The notes: generated by a model not told the origin, from the sequence alone. A DNA stretch of 64,000 nt from JAVVHH01 sp964613945 (GCA_964613945.1 CAZTJC010000009.1:1-64000); one strand, 5' to 3'; shown: positions 27,001 through 35,855, counted from the first letter of the stretch. Numbers and translations are program-made.

Positions 27001-27250
27001 CACCGTTGAAGCCGTTCCACGCCACCGTTACGCGCCCGATCTGCATCCGCCCCAGGCCGGGCTGCGGTCCCATCAGCGCCTCGGCCGCGCGCACTACCCA
27101 CGTGACGTCTAGCGGTCCCTGTCCTAGTCGCCACGCGAGCCCGATCGCCACCAGCATCGCCACCAGCACGACCGCGAGCGCCAGCCCGAGCAGTGCTCGC
27201 GCTGGCCCGATCGCCGCCTGCCACACCGTCCGCCAACTTAGGCCGGTCAT
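24074..27250 (-). CDS. Large AsmA/YhdP-like protein (DUF3971-type)
   Basis: About 1058 residues from ATG 27250 (a GTG at 27283 is also in frame). One N-terminal membrane helix (ARALLGLALAVVLVAMLVAI) is followed by a long, beta-rich repetitive periplasmic region with YhdP/DUF3971 character, ending in an AsmA-like domain (VVPAYAVNAALGKLPLIGRL near the C terminus, then NPFSLLTPGFLRGLFDLFS). Such AsmA-like proteins form bridges between inner and outer membrane and are implicated in phospholipid transport. It overlaps the ATP-grasp fusion by 12 bases (convergent) and is divergent from glnE with a 44-base gap. Confidence 0.83.
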   Translation of the reverse strand: MTGLSWRTVWQAAIGPARALLGLALAVVLVAMLVAIGLAWRLGQGPLDVTWVVRAAEALMGPQPGLGRMQIGRVTVAWNGFNGGAQSGLELRLHDVNTVDAAGQQRASVALADVTLAPLPLLTATVAPRRVVLDGVRLRMVRGADGTVRLDTGADQPEEASPSDNGGFGAVLAALRQPAGSGGTDPALSALEQVVVEHARLTLVDEASGASVAGKIAGLDLRRKSGGGITGAATGTFITGDTTLALALKAELLPAGGTHFEASLMPVATRTIDFGFLAQLDPGLSVLGGLETSVGAEVSLDLTAGLLPERATLHATAGQGTLSVPNSTPVAFDGASVQASATWDGKSWRPQTLTVDPAQATLVAGGARRSTAVITVSAQHADDRMTAQTTLKVDRVQFGDLPALWPKAWGGHVRPWLTDNVTAGTAHDAAFTATIAIPDADPGKTQVTAAGGSLQAEEVVIHWLRPVPPVEHARATLTVTGPDDLLITIPRANQGPTVLKDGVIHFTGMSHKDQYMALTASIQGSVPDVLHVLREPRLNLLSAHPIPITGSAGRATAQLKVNVPMFDHLTFDQVSIASTGRLTGLRLDGLVAGRNLTGGDITYDVTQDGLKASGAATIAGIAGQAEVQMDFTPGPATEVLQQARLVGRVGAAELAANGLGSAGLLTSGSALVDTTYSEQRDGLSRVSVKADLGPAGLSALGWHKAPGAAARAAATVTLKHGNITGVPSLMASGPGMKVVARAAVVDGVPRVLQVEQLILGPTRVSGEVAFPPDETGPIRVRASGSALDVSEQVGSLFDGHAAGGPGRAFVADIRFGRVSLGHGRVLTDLAAHAERTGGKLQSLQATTGGREKLLVSLTPVENGRTLSVRAADLGALLSGLDLTRTIQGGALSVEARYDDRVADPPLAGRVQLHDFAVKDAVIVGKLLQAVTVYGIVDALKDSGVYFAELQAPFCLCANVVRLGPSRAFSSSLGITANGWIDLDRQVMDISGTVVPAYAVNAALGKLPLIGRLFSPERGGGLIAANFSVGGAVASPNVSINPFSLLTPGFLRGLFDLFS

Positions 27251-27294
27251 GGCAGGTTGACGCGTCTCCCCTACCCCGGACACGCTGCGCCCCG

Positions 27295-30201
27295 ATGACT
27301 CTCACCACCCTGTCGGGCACCTGGCCCGCCGCCGCCGATCCCGCTGCCGCCGCCCGCCTGGTCGAGCGGTTCGCCGATCTGGGTGCCGAGGCCAGCGCCC
27401 TGGCTGCCAGCGCGTCCGGCCGCCCCATGCTCGACGCGCTCGGCGGCGGCAGCCCCTATCTGTCCGACCTGCTGGTGCGCGAAGCTGAAACCGCGCTGTC
27501 GGCCTGGCGCGATGGCCCCGACGTCACGCTCGATCGGCTCCGCGCCGATGCCGGCACGCTCGATCCGTCCGCACCGCGCGCCACCGTCGCGGCCACGTTG
27601 CGCGCGCTGAAGCGCCGGGTCGCCCTGCTGTGCGCCATCGCCGACATCGGCGGCCTGTGGACGCTGGCCCGCGTTACCAGCACGCTGTCCTGGCTGGCCG
27701 AAACCGCCCTGCGTCATGCGGTAGATCATCTGTTGCTCGCCAGCGCGGCCGACCTTCACATCGCCGACAGCGCCGACCCCGGCCGCGATAGCGGCCTGAT
27801 CGTTCTGGGCATGGGTAAGCTCGGCGCGGGCGAGTTGAACTACTCGAGTGATATCGACCTCATTCTCTTCTATGACCCGGCCGCGCAAAATGATCGCGAC
27901 GACCTAGGCCCAATCTTCACGCGCCTGTCGCGCAACCTCGTTACCATCCTCGAGGCCCGGGACGCGAACGGCTACGTGTTCCGCACCGACCTGCGCCTCC
28001 GCCCCGACCCGGCCGCGACACCCCCCGTCGTCGCCCTGCCCGCCGCGCTCGCCTATTACGAGAGCATGGGTCAGAACTGGGAGCGCGCCGCCATGATCAA
28101 GGCGCGTCCTATCGCCGGCGACCTCACCCGCGGCTATGACTTCTTGCAGCAAATCCGGCCCTTTGTGTGGCGCCGAGGTCTGGATTTCGCCGCCATCGCC
28201 GACATTCACGCCATGAAGCGTCGTATCGACCAGCATAAGGGCCTGGACGACCGAGACGGGATTGCTGGCCTCGACGTCAAGCTCGGCCGCGGCGGTATCC
28301 GCGAGATCGAGTTCGCTGCCCAGACGCTTCTGCTGGTCTGGGGCGGTCGTGACCCTTCGCTGCGCGACCCCACCACGCTCGGCGCCCTGCGCAGCCTCGT
28401 CCGCGCCGGCCGCCTGTCCCGCCGTGCCGCGGCCGAACTCACGGTGGCCTATCGCGTGCTCCGCACCGTCGAACACCGGTTGCAGATGGTCGCCGATCGG
28501 CAGACCCACGCGATCCCCGCCAAGGCCGCCGACCTCGACCGCTTCGCCGTGTTCATGGGCTGCCCCGACACGCCGGCCTTCGCCGCCTGGCTCGGGCGAC
28601 ACATGGCCCGCGTCCGCCAGCGTTACGCCGAGGTGTTCGAGGTCGTCCCCGATCCACCGCCGGGCGCCACCACGCTCGACCTCAGCGGCATCGACGACCC
28701 GGCCGCCACCGTCGCCGCGCTTGAAGCGCTCGGCTTTGCCAACACTTCCGGCATCATCGCCGCCCTGCGCGCCTGGCGCGCCGGCCGCCTCCGCGCGCTG
28801 CGCTCCACCCGCTCGCAGGAACTGGTCGGGCTAGTGCTGCCGACCTTGCTGGCCGCCCTGGGCCAACAGACCGACCCCGATGGCGCGTTCATGCGGTTCG
28901 ACCAGATGCTGCAGCGCCTCCCGGCCGGTGTGCAGATCCTCTCGATGCTGCAGCGCAATCCGGACCTGGTACGCCGGGTCGCGGCGGTGCTTGGCGCGGC
29001 ACCCTCGCTGTCGGACCATCTCGCGACCGTCCCGATGGCGCTGGAAGGCCTGCTTGCCGCCGACGCGCTCGAGCCCGATGTCGGCCAGTCCCTCCGCGGC
29101 CGCCTCGCCGACGCGCGCTCGCTGGAGGACGTCGTCGCCATCACCCGCGCCTTCGTGCGCAGCGAAGAATTCCGCCTGTGCGTCGGCCAGATGGAGGGCT
29201 GGCTCGACGTCGACCGTGCCGGTCTGGCCCGCTCGGCGCTGGCGGATGCCGCATTGGGCGCGCTGCTCGGCGCCGTGCTGCGCGATCATGAGCGCAAATA
29301 TGGCCGCGTTCCCGGCGGGGCGATGGCCGTCGTCGCACTCGGCAAGGCCGGCAGCCGCGAGATGATGGCGGGCTCGGACCTCGATCTGATGCTGATCTAC
29401 GATCACGCCCCGGACGCCACCGAAAGCGATGCCGTCAACGAGAAGAGTCGCCTGTCCGTCAGCACCTGGTTCATCCGCGCCGCCCACGCCTTCGTCGCCG
29501 CGTTGACCGCCCGCGGCGCGGACGGCCCCCTCTACGCCGTCGACATGCGCCTGCGCCCCTCCGGCAGCAAAGGACCCGTCGCCGTCTCGCTGGAGGCTTT
29601 CCGTCGCTATCACGCCGCCGATGCCTGGACGTGGGAGCGCATGGCCCTCACCCGCGCTCGCCTCGTCGCCTGCGACTGCCCGACCGGCACCATGCCCGCC
29701 TCGGTCGAAACCGCCATCGCCGCTGCCCTGGCTCACATCCAACCGGCCGCCCAGACCCGGGATGATGCCGCTCAGATGCGCGCCCGCCTGCTCCGCGACC
29801 TGCCGCCAACCGGCCCGTGGGACGTCAAGCTAGGACCCGGCGGCATGATCGACGTCGAGTTCATCGCCCAGACCTTGCTGCTGGTGACGGGCATCCCGCC
29901 CGGGCTGCAGCGCACCACCGACGCCCTCGCCCATCTCTCCAGCATTGGTGCGATCCCCGCCGACGAAGCCGCCTGCCTCATCGGGGCCGACCACCTCTGG
30001 CGCACGATCCAGAGCATGCTGCGCATCCTGGTCGGCCGCACCACGGCCGAGTTGCCGGCCGCGGCGCTCGCACCCTTGCTGCGCGCGGTCGACGCCCTTG
30101 ACCTGGTCGCTCTCCGCGCCAGGATGGAGACCACCGCCGGCGCCGTCAGCCGTGCCTTTCGCGATCTCATAGGAGAGTTGAGTGACCATCGCCGAGACTG
30201 A
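27295..30201 (+). CDS. glnE: Glutamine synthetase adenylyltransferase/adenylyl-removing enzyme
   Basis: 968 residues from ATG 27295 (MTLTTLSGTWPAAADP). Two nucleotidyltransferase domains are clear. The first has GMGKLGAGELNYSSDIDL near residue 172 (adenylyl-removing half). The second has ALGKAGSREMMAGSDLDL near residue 680 (adenylyl-transferring half). Each is followed by a helical domain with a GRGGIREIEF- or GPGGMIDVEF-type motif. GlnE sets glutamine synthetase activity in response to PII and glutamine. Length and order are normal. The last 20 bases overlap bcp. Confidence 0.96.
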   Translation: MTLTTLSGTWPAAADPAAAARLVERFADLGAEASALAASASGRPMLDALGGGSPYLSDLLVREAETALSAWRDGPDVTLDRLRADAGTLDPSAPRATVAATLRALKRRVALLCAIADIGGLWTLARVTSTLSWLAETALRHAVDHLLLASAADLHIADSADPGRDSGLIVLGMGKLGAGELNYSSDIDLILFYDPAAQNDRDDLGPIFTRLSRNLVTILEARDANGYVFRTDLRLRPDPAATPPVVALPAALAYYESMGQNWERAAMIKARPIAGDLTRGYDFLQQIRPFVWRRGLDFAAIADIHAMKRRIDQHKGLDDRDGIAGLDVKLGRGGIREIEFAAQTLLLVWGGRDPSLRDPTTLGALRSLVRAGRLSRRAAAELTVAYRVLRTVEHRLQMVADRQTHAIPAKAADLDRFAVFMGCPDTPAFAAWLGRHMARVRQRYAEVFEVVPDPPPGATTLDLSGIDDPAATVAALEALGFANTSGIIAALRAWRAGRLRALRSTRSQELVGLVLPTLLAALGQQTDPDGAFMRFDQMLQRLPAGVQILSMLQRNPDLVRRVAAVLGAAPSLSDHLATVPMALEGLLAADALEPDVGQSLRGRLADARSLEDVVAITRAFVRSEEFRLCVGQMEGWLDVDRAGLARSALADAALGALLGAVLRDHERKYGRVPGGAMAVVALGKAGSREMMAGSDLDLMLIYDHAPDATESDAVNEKSRLSVSTWFIRAAHAFVAALTARGADGPLYAVDMRLRPSGSKGPVAVSLEAFRRYHAADAWTWERMALTRARLVACDCPTGTMPASVETAIAAALAHIQPAAQTRDDAAQMRARLLRDLPPTGPWDVKLGPGGMIDVEFIAQTLLLVTGIPPGLQRTTDALAHLSSIGAIPADEAACLIGADHLWRTIQSMLRILVGRTTAELPAAALAPLLRAVDALDLVALRARMETTAGAVSRAFRDLIGELSDHRRD

Positions 30202-30646
30202 CCGGGCTCCGGACTTCACCATGCCGGCCACTGGTGGCCGGACCGTCAGCCTGGCCGACATGACCGGCAAGCCGTTCGTGCTCTATTTCTACCCCAAGGC
30301 CGACACGCCCGGTTGCACCAAGGAGGCGCAGGCCTTCGAGGAGAACCTGGCCGACATGAGCGCCCTTGGCTTGGACGTCATCGGTGTCTCCAAGGACCCT
30401 ATGAAGGCGCTGGAGAAGTTCGCCGAGAAATACGCCCTGACCTTCCCGCTCGCATCGGACCCTGATGGGACCGTCATTGCCGCATATGGCGCATGGGTCG
30501 AGAAATCAATGTATGGCAAGAGCTACATGGGCATCGACCGCAGCACGGTCCTGGTCGCAGCGGACGGTACCGTGGCCAAGATCTGGCGCAAGGTGAAAGT
30601 GCTGGGTCATGCAGCCGATGTGGTCAAAGCCGCCAAGGCCCTTTGA
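30182..30646 (+). CDS. bcp: Peroxiredoxin, BCP/PrxQ type
   Basis: 154 residues from GTG 30182, inside the end of glnE (20-base overlap). The peroxidatic Cys45 lies in PKADTPGCTKEAQAFEE. The resolving Cys found five residues later in many PrxQ proteins is Ala, and no other Cys occurs, so it must work as a one-Cys enzyme resolved by an external thiol. It reduces hydroperoxides in the cytoplasm using thioredoxin or similar. Overlap with glnE suggests co-expression. Confidence 0.94.
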   Translation: MTIAETDRAPDFTMPATGGRTVSLADMTGKPFVLYFYPKADTPGCTKEAQAFEENLADMSALGLDVIGVSKDPMKALEKFAEKYALTFPLASDPDGTVIAAYGAWVEKSMYGKSYMGIDRSTVLVAADGTVAKIWRKVKVLGHAADVVKAAKAL

Positions 30647-30660
30647 CCAGGCGATCAATC

Positions 30661-31974
30661 TCAGACTTGCGATACCACGCCTTGCACGATGACCAGGATC
30701 AGCGCCGCGAATGCCACTGCGGCCATCTTGGTCTGTCGCCATGTCTGCCAGGTCAGCGCCGCGCATAGGCCACCGATCCCCACCGCGACGATTATCTCGC
30801 CCAGTTGCATTGAGCCGTCCGACAGCATGATCTGAAACGCGACGCAGCACAGCGCCAGCGCATCGACCATCCGCCGTTGCGTCGTCGTTTGGGAACGCCA
30901 GCGCACGAAACCCAACATCCCCAGCACGGTCGCCCAGGCCAGATCTTGGAACAGGAACGTCCAATCGCCAGGCTCGATAAAGCGGTCGATCCCGAACGCG
31001 AACATCACCACCTCGTCGATGGCCGCTGCCAACGCGAACGATACCACCCAGAATGCCGCCTTCGTGCCCAACCATCCCTGCGCCAACCGGCGCACCCACA
31101 GCGCGAGCAACACGCCAGCGCCCGCAAGGGCGACCTGATCCGCCGGCCCCAACCCAAACGACACATCGGTTTCGGCCACGACCACCTTGATCGGGTCGAT
31201 ATGGGTTCCGAGCGCATACCATAGCCACTCCGCACCCAGCGTCAGCACTGCCGCCATCGCCGACACCGCCGCCAGGCCGCCAAAGGTTCGATCCTTGCCG
31301 ACCGGCATCGAACGCCAGATCATCAACCAGATGAAAACGCCCACGAACAGCAGCGGCAGCGAGACGTCGGCCTTTGTCTGCAGGATGAAGTGGACCAACG
31401 ACAGCACCGCCAGGCCGTAGACCAGTTTGTGAAGCCGTTTCCACCGTGCGCCCATCCGCCGGATCGACTTATCGGTCGAGGTAAACCCCAGCACCGTCAG
31501 TCCCACCAGCGCCACGAATCCGATCGTCAGATAAAAGCGCTGCACGATCTCGGTGATGATCGTCAGCACCTTCCAATTCTGGTCCGCGCAATACAGGGCA
31601 AGGTGCAGCCCGGCATAGGCCAGCGCCGCGTTGCCAATCAGTCGGCGCAGCACCACGATTCCCGGCATGCCGAAGATCGCCTTGGCCGGCGTAATCATCA
31701 ACGACGCGATCAGGCAACTGACCGCCCAATATCCCGTGCTGTGGATCGCGGCATTCAGCGGCCGGGCGCCCATCATTCCCAGCCCGAACCGCAGCGCCAG
31801 CCATGCGGCTGGCAGCAAGAGCACTGCCAAGGTAACTGCCCGCAGCGGGTCGAACCGACCCTTCTTATCGGTCCAGGGCACCCACTGGGATGTCACGGAT
31901 TGCCGTGCCGCAGTTCCGGCAGCCGGCCTCACAGGCGTCGAGCGGATGGGCAACGTGACATCAACCTCGCCCAT
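30661..31974 (-). CDS. MsrQ-like ferric-reductase-fold membrane protein with C-terminal membrane extension
   Basis: 437 residues from ATG 31974; 21 codons of upstream frame overlap the preceding gene. About ten to eleven membrane helices. The first half matches the MsrQ/YedZ haem membrane subunit, with His in YAGLHLALYCADQNW and in RLHKLVYGLAVLSLVHFIL, plus GFTSTDKSIRRMG between helices. The second half adds further hydrophobic helices not found in MsrQ (~200 residues). MsrQ passes electrons to the periplasmic methionine-sulfoxide reductase MsrP; no msrP is adjacent. It follows the two exported proteins and probably shares their operon. Confidence 0.7.
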   Translation of the reverse strand: MGEVDVTLPIRSTPVRPAAGTAARQSVTSQWVPWTDKKGRFDPLRAVTLAVLLLPAAWLALRFGLGMMGARPLNAAIHSTGYWAVSCLIASLMITPAKAIFGMPGIVVLRRLIGNAALAYAGLHLALYCADQNWKVLTIITEIVQRFYLTIGFVALVGLTVLGFTSTDKSIRRMGARWKRLHKLVYGLAVLSLVHFILQTKADVSLPLLFVGVFIWLMIWRSMPVGKDRTFGGLAAVSAMAAVLTLGAEWLWYALGTHIDPIKVVVAETDVSFGLGPADQVALAGAGVLLALWVRRLAQGWLGTKAAFWVVSFALAAAIDEVVMFAFGIDRFIEPGDWTFLFQDLAWATVLGMLGFVRWRSQTTTQRRMVDALALCCVAFQIMLSDGSMQLGEIIVAVGIGGLCAALTWQTWRQTKMAAVAFAALILVIVQGVVSQV

Positions 31975-31987
31975 CCAATCGCCCTTT

Positions 31988-32542
31988 CTATCGCTTCTGC
32001 GGCGGGCTGGCCCGCTGATACCCTGCCGGAATGGCAAAGATCGTGGGGTCGAGCTGCCCGAATGTCACGCCCGCGGCCTGCACCAGCACCCGATCGCCGG
32101 CGCGCGCGCGCAGCAACACTCCGTCATCGGTGAAGCAGGCAGCGACCTGGTTGCCTGCCGTGTCCGTCGTGGCCCATTCGGTGCAGCCAAGCCCGGCCAC
32201 CGTCGCCGCGCCCAGCCGCCGATAGGTGGCAGTGTCGGCACCTGCCGAACCAGCCGACCCGGCCGCCGGATCATACGGCATCTGAACCACGCCACGATCG
32301 GTGTCGCTGACCATGTCCATCGTGTGGGCGCCGCGGTTGAGGATCATGTAGAAGCCCGGCGTCGGCGTATCGATGCGAATCTCGGCCGCCCCTGCCAGCG
32401 TCCGCGTGCGCTGCTTGACCTGCTGTCCACCGACCGTAGCCACGTAGGTGACGTCTACGTCGCGGGTGGGCCGGGTCAGGGGTCGCTCGTCGGCGAACGC
32501 GGGCATAGCAATTAGAAGTGTGGCGGCGATGGCAAGTTTCAT
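31988..32542 (-). CDS. Exported hypothetical protein, paralogue of upstream gene
   Basis: 184 residues with a signal peptide MKLAIAATLLIAMPAFA. The mature part starts with RPTRDVDVTYVATVGG and contains AGLGCTEWAT near residue 120. These motifs recur in the gene just upstream (PTRDVSVTY, AGLGCTEYDV), so the two are tandem paralogues despite low overall identity. A predicted periplasmic beta-rich protein of unknown role. Its ATG overlaps the stop of the upstream paralogue (ATGA). Confidence 0.72.
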   Translation of the reverse strand: MKLAIAATLLIAMPAFADERPLTRPTRDVDVTYVATVGGQQVKQRTRTLAGAAEIRIDTPTPGFYMILNRGAHTMDMVSDTDRGVVQMPYDPAAGSAGSAGADTATYRRLGAATVAGLGCTEWATTDTAGNQVAACFTDDGVLLRARAGDRVLVQAAGVTFGQLDPTIFAIPAGYQRASPPQKR

Positions 32543-33129
32543 CCCGATTTGCCAAAACCCGGGAACGCCAGATGCATATATCCCGGCGGCGGCTCGAAAC
32601 TCGCCGCCGGCACTTTCCCCGGCACCACCGACGTCGCAGTGAACCCGCCCTGCTTGCCGTCCACCGTCCCATTCCCGCGCAAGGCCACGCCGTCAGCGGT
32701 CAGGCACACCACCCCGCGACCGCGCTTGGCGGCAACATCGTATTCCGTGCAGCCCAACCCGGCTACCACGGCGTGCCCGCGCGGCGTTAGCGTCGCATCC
32801 TGCAGCATCAACGGCTCGATGTCCTTTGCCCGCATCGGCAATGTCAACACCCCGTGCATGCCATTGTCGATCAGCTCCGCCCGCGGCGCGTTCAGATCCA
32901 CCAGCAACACCTGCTGCCGCCCCTCCGGTTCGATGCGCAGCCGACGGCCGCCGGCATCCCAGGCCAGCCGAACGGTGTCCGGCAATCCGCCCGGCACCGC
33001 GTCGCGCACCGCACCCTGCAACCGGTAGGTCACCGATACGTCGCGCGTCGGCAGGGTCGGCGGCGCAGCGCGGGCCGATAGCGGCGCGGCTCCGAGAACC
33101 GCCACCAGTGATAGAAGTACTCGCCTCAA
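32539..33129 (-). CDS. Exported hypothetical protein, paralogue of downstream gene
   Basis: 196 residues if it starts at TTG 33129, which overlaps the aat stop as TTGA and gives a proper signal peptide (RRVLLSLVAVLGAAPLSARA). The frame is open further upstream inside aat, but that part carries no signal peptide. The mature region has LPTRDVSVTYRLQG and VAGLGCTEYDV, shared with the next gene. Both may bind something in the periplasm through the common core; no known domain is recognised. Confidence 0.7.
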   Translation of the reverse strand: MRRVLLSLVAVLGAAPLSARAAPPTLPTRDVSVTYRLQGAVRDAVPGGLPDTVRLAWDAGGRRLRIEPEGRQQVLLVDLNAPRAELIDNGMHGVLTLPMRAKDIEPLMLQDATLTPRGHAVVAGLGCTEYDVAAKRGRGVVCLTADGVALRGNGTVDGKQGGFTATSVVPGKVPAASFEPPPGYMHLAFPGFGKSG

Positions 33130-33815
33130 GATAGATCCGGCTCCGCGTCCAACGTGCCAGGTCGATACATCGACTTCAGCTCGACGTCGAATTGCTCGGG
33201 GTCCGGCTCGGCCAACCACGTCGCCTGCACCTGCACCGCCGTCGCCAGCATCGCCTTATAGGTGTCACGCGGGACTTCGATCGCGCCGAACTGCGCCAGA
33301 TGGCTCGTCACGAACTGCGTGTCGAGCAACACGTAACCACCGATCCGCATGCGCGCGACCAAGTGCACCAGCGCGACCTTGGAGGCATCCCGTGCCCGAC
33401 TGAACATGCTTTCGCCGAAGAACACGCCGCCGAGTGACACCCCGTACAACCCTCCGACCAGCGTCTCGCCCTGCCAACACTCGATCGAGTGCGCATAACC
33501 CTGGCGATGCAGGTCCTGGAACAGCCGTTCGATATCGGGGTTGATCCACGTATCTTCCCGCCCCGGGCCGGACGCCGCGCATCCGGTGATCACCGCCCCG
33601 AAAGCGCGATTGGACGTCACCCGGTACTCGCCCGACAGCACCGTCCGCCGCAGCCGCTTCGGCAGGTGAAACCCATCGAGCGGCAGGATCCCCCGTTGCT
33701 CCGGGTCCAGCCAATACAGCCGCGATCCCCGGCGTGTTTCCGCCATGGGAAACAACCCGACGCGGTAGGCCCTGAGCGTCAGCTCCGGCGTGACCTCGAT
33801 GGCTCGGCGTGACAT
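33126..33815 (-). CDS. aat: Leucyl/phenylalanyl-tRNA--protein transferase
   Basis: 229 residues. Family signature stretches are present: AYRVGLFPMAETRRG, YWLDPEQRGILPLDGFHLP, ECWQGETLVGGLYGVSLGG, GESMFSRARDASKVAL and GYVLLDTQFVTSHL. The enzyme adds Leu or Phe to N-terminal Arg/Lys of proteins, marking them for ClpS/ClpAP. Order accB-accC-aat is common in alphaproteobacteria. It starts 74 bases after accC. Confidence 0.95.
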   Translation of the reverse strand: MSRRAIEVTPELTLRAYRVGLFPMAETRRGSRLYWLDPEQRGILPLDGFHLPKRLRRTVLSGEYRVTSNRAFGAVITGCAASGPGREDTWINPDIERLFQDLHRQGYAHSIECWQGETLVGGLYGVSLGGVFFGESMFSRARDASKVALVHLVARMRIGGYVLLDTQFVTSHLAQFGAIEVPRDTYKAMLATAVQVQATWLAEPDPEQFDVELKSMYRPGTLDAEPDLS

Positions 33816-33889
33816 TGCTGCATCCTGCGGTTGCCAGCCGGCAAAGCCAATCTCAAAAGCGCGTCATTTCGCGTTGTTGCAAACCCGCG

Positions 33890-35230
33890 TCACTCCGTGC
33901 CGACGAACTCTTCCAACCAATGGATGGTGTAGTCCCCCGCCTTGAAGTCCGGCGCTTCCATGATCCGCCGATGCAGCGGGATCGTTGTCTTGATTCCCTG
34001 GATGGCGAATTCCATCAGGCTTCGCCGCATGCGCGCGATCGCCTCGTCCCGCGTCGGTGCATGAACGATCAACTTGGCCACCATGCTGTCGTAATAAGGC
34101 GGCACCACGTAACCGGCGTACAGCGCGCTATCGACCCGCACCCCTAGCCCGCCCGGCGGTTGGTACAGTTCCACCCGGCCCGGCGTCGGCATGAACGTCA
34201 CCGGGTCCTCGGCGGTGACCCGGCATTCGATCGCGTGCCCGGAGAACGTCACATCCTTTTGCGCATACCCTAGCGGCTGCCCGGCGGCGATGCGAATTTG
34301 CTCGCGCACCAGGTCGACGTTGCAGACCATCTCGGTCACCGGATGCTCGACCTGCAAGCGGGTGTTCATCTCGATGAACGCGAACTGCCCATCCTGATAT
34401 AGGAACTCCAACGTTCCCGCGTTGCGGTACCCAAGCTTCTTCAGCCCGCTGGTGACGACCTCGCCGATCGCGTCCCGCCCTGCCGCGTCCAAGGCAGGGG
34501 AGCCCGCTTCTTCCACCAACTTCTGGTGCCGCCGCTGCAGGCTGCAGTCGCGCTCGCCGAAATGCACCACGTTGCCGTAATTATCGGCCATCACCTGCAG
34601 CTCGATGTGCCGCGGCCGGTCCAGGTACTTTTCCATGTAGACAGCGTCGTCGCCGAACGCCGTCCGCGCCTCGGTCCGCGCCACCGTCCAGGCTTCCTCA
34701 AGCTCATCGGCCGAATGCGCCACCTTCATCCCGCGCCCGCCGCCGCCGGCCGCCGCCTTGATCAGCACCGGATAGCCGATCCGGTCCGCCACCAGCCGGG
34801 CGGCGTCCACGTCCTCCAACGCCCCATCCGACCCGGCCACTAGCGGCACCCCGATCGACGCCATCGCCGCCTTTGCTGCGATCTTGTCGCCCATGGTCCG
34901 CATATGCGCCGGCGACGGCCCGATGAACGTCAGCCCATGCGCCTCGACCATTTCCGCGAACCCGGCATTCTCCGACAGGAACCCGTAGCCGGGATGGATC
35001 GCATCCGCCCCCGTCACCGCTGCGGCCGAGAGGATCGCGGGGATGTGCAGGTAGCTGTCCCGCGCCGCCGGCGGCCCGATGCACACGCTTTCATCGGCCA
35101 GCCGCACATGCATGGCGTTGCTGTCCGCCGTCGAATGCACCGCCACCGTGGGGATGCCCAGCTCGCGGCAGGCGCGCTGGATCCGCAGGGCAATCTCGCC
35201 GCGGTTGGCGATCAGTATCTTGCCGAACAT
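33890..35230 (-). CDS. accC: Acetyl-CoA carboxylase, biotin carboxylase subunit
   Basis: 446 residues. The N-terminal fold begins KILIANRGEIALRIQRA. The ATP-grasp glycine loop is KAAAGGGGRGMK (~158), followed by FGERDCSLQRRHQKLVEEAG and the metal/bicarbonate site FIEMNTRLQVEHPVTEM (~285). It carboxylates biotin on AccB in the first step of fatty-acid synthesis. It starts 9 bases after the accB stop. Confidence 0.97.
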   Translation of the reverse strand: MFGKILIANRGEIALRIQRACRELGIPTVAVHSTADSNAMHVRLADESVCIGPPAARDSYLHIPAILSAAAVTGADAIHPGYGFLSENAGFAEMVEAHGLTFIGPSPAHMRTMGDKIAAKAAMASIGVPLVAGSDGALEDVDAARLVADRIGYPVLIKAAAGGGGRGMKVAHSADELEEAWTVARTEARTAFGDDAVYMEKYLDRPRHIELQVMADNYGNVVHFGERDCSLQRRHQKLVEEAGSPALDAAGRDAIGEVVTSGLKKLGYRNAGTLEFLYQDGQFAFIEMNTRLQVEHPVTEMVCNVDLVREQIRIAAGQPLGYAQKDVTFSGHAIECRVTAEDPVTFMPTPGRVELYQPPGGLGVRVDSALYAGYVVPPYYDSMVAKLIVHAPTRDEAIARMRRSLMEFAIQGIKTTIPLHRRIMEAPDFKAGDYTIHWLEEFVGTE

Positions 35231-35239
35231 GCGCGGCGG

Positions 35240-35689
35240 CTATTCGATGACCAGCAGCGGCTGTCCGTATTCCACTGGTTGACCATTGGTCACCAGGATC
35301 TTGCCAACCGTTCCCGCCTTGGCCGCCTTGATCTGGTTGAACGTCTTCATCGCCTCGATCAGCATGATCGTCTGCCCGGCCGTCACCGCCTGGCCTGGCG
35401 TCACGAAGGGCGGGCTTCCCGGATCGGGCGACAGGAACGCCACGCCCACCATGGGGCTGGTCACCGCTCCTGGCGGTGCCACGTCTTCGGCGACCGCAGC
35501 TGACACGACCGGCGCTGCGGCGACGGCCACCGGCGCCGCAGCCACCGCGGTCGGTGCCGCCGCCACGGCCGCGCGCGTCACCCGGATGCGCCGGTCGGCT
35601 TCGACGATCTCGATCTCCGTCAGCCCCGCATCGCGCAGGATGTTGGCGAGGCTCCGGATGGCCTCGGGATCGAACTGGATCGAACTCAT
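35240..35689 (-). CDS. accB: Acetyl-CoA carboxylase, biotin carboxyl carrier protein
   Basis: 149 residues from ATG 35689 (MSSIQFDPEAIRSLANILRD), preceded by AAGGAAAAG; the longer upstream frame is not supported. A short helical N terminus, an Ala/Pro/Val-rich flexible linker (~50-75) and a lipoyl/biotinyl domain (~75-149) follow. The acceptor lysine is in IEAMKTFNQI; the family more often has MEAMK(L/M)MN. The usual upstream neighbour aroQ is not here; an acyl-CoA dehydrogenase is divergent instead. Confidence 0.95.
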   Translation of the reverse strand: MSSIQFDPEAIRSLANILRDAGLTEIEIVEADRRIRVTRAAVAAAPTAVAAAPVAVAAAPVVSAAVAEDVAPPGAVTSPMVGVAFLSPDPGSPPFVTPGQAVTAGQTIMLIEAMKTFNQIKAAKAGTVGKILVTNGQPVEYGQPLLVIE

Positions 35690-35855
35690 CACTTTTCCTT
35701 CAGCCTGCGCGCCAGCGTCGCGCCCTACCATGGTGCTGCGGGCGCGTCCAATACGGCCCGCACGGTCACCCTGCCACCGCCAAGCTTGTTTGTTCCCTGT
35801 CTTGGATGGGGTATGGGCTGTCCGGCCGTCACCAATAGCACAAGCGGGGAACGCC

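Noticed and set aside
25091..27112. 673-codon plus-strand open frame
   Set aside because: Antisense to the AsmA/YhdP-like gene, Arg-rich and without motifs; the minus-strand gene has membrane helix and domain evidence.
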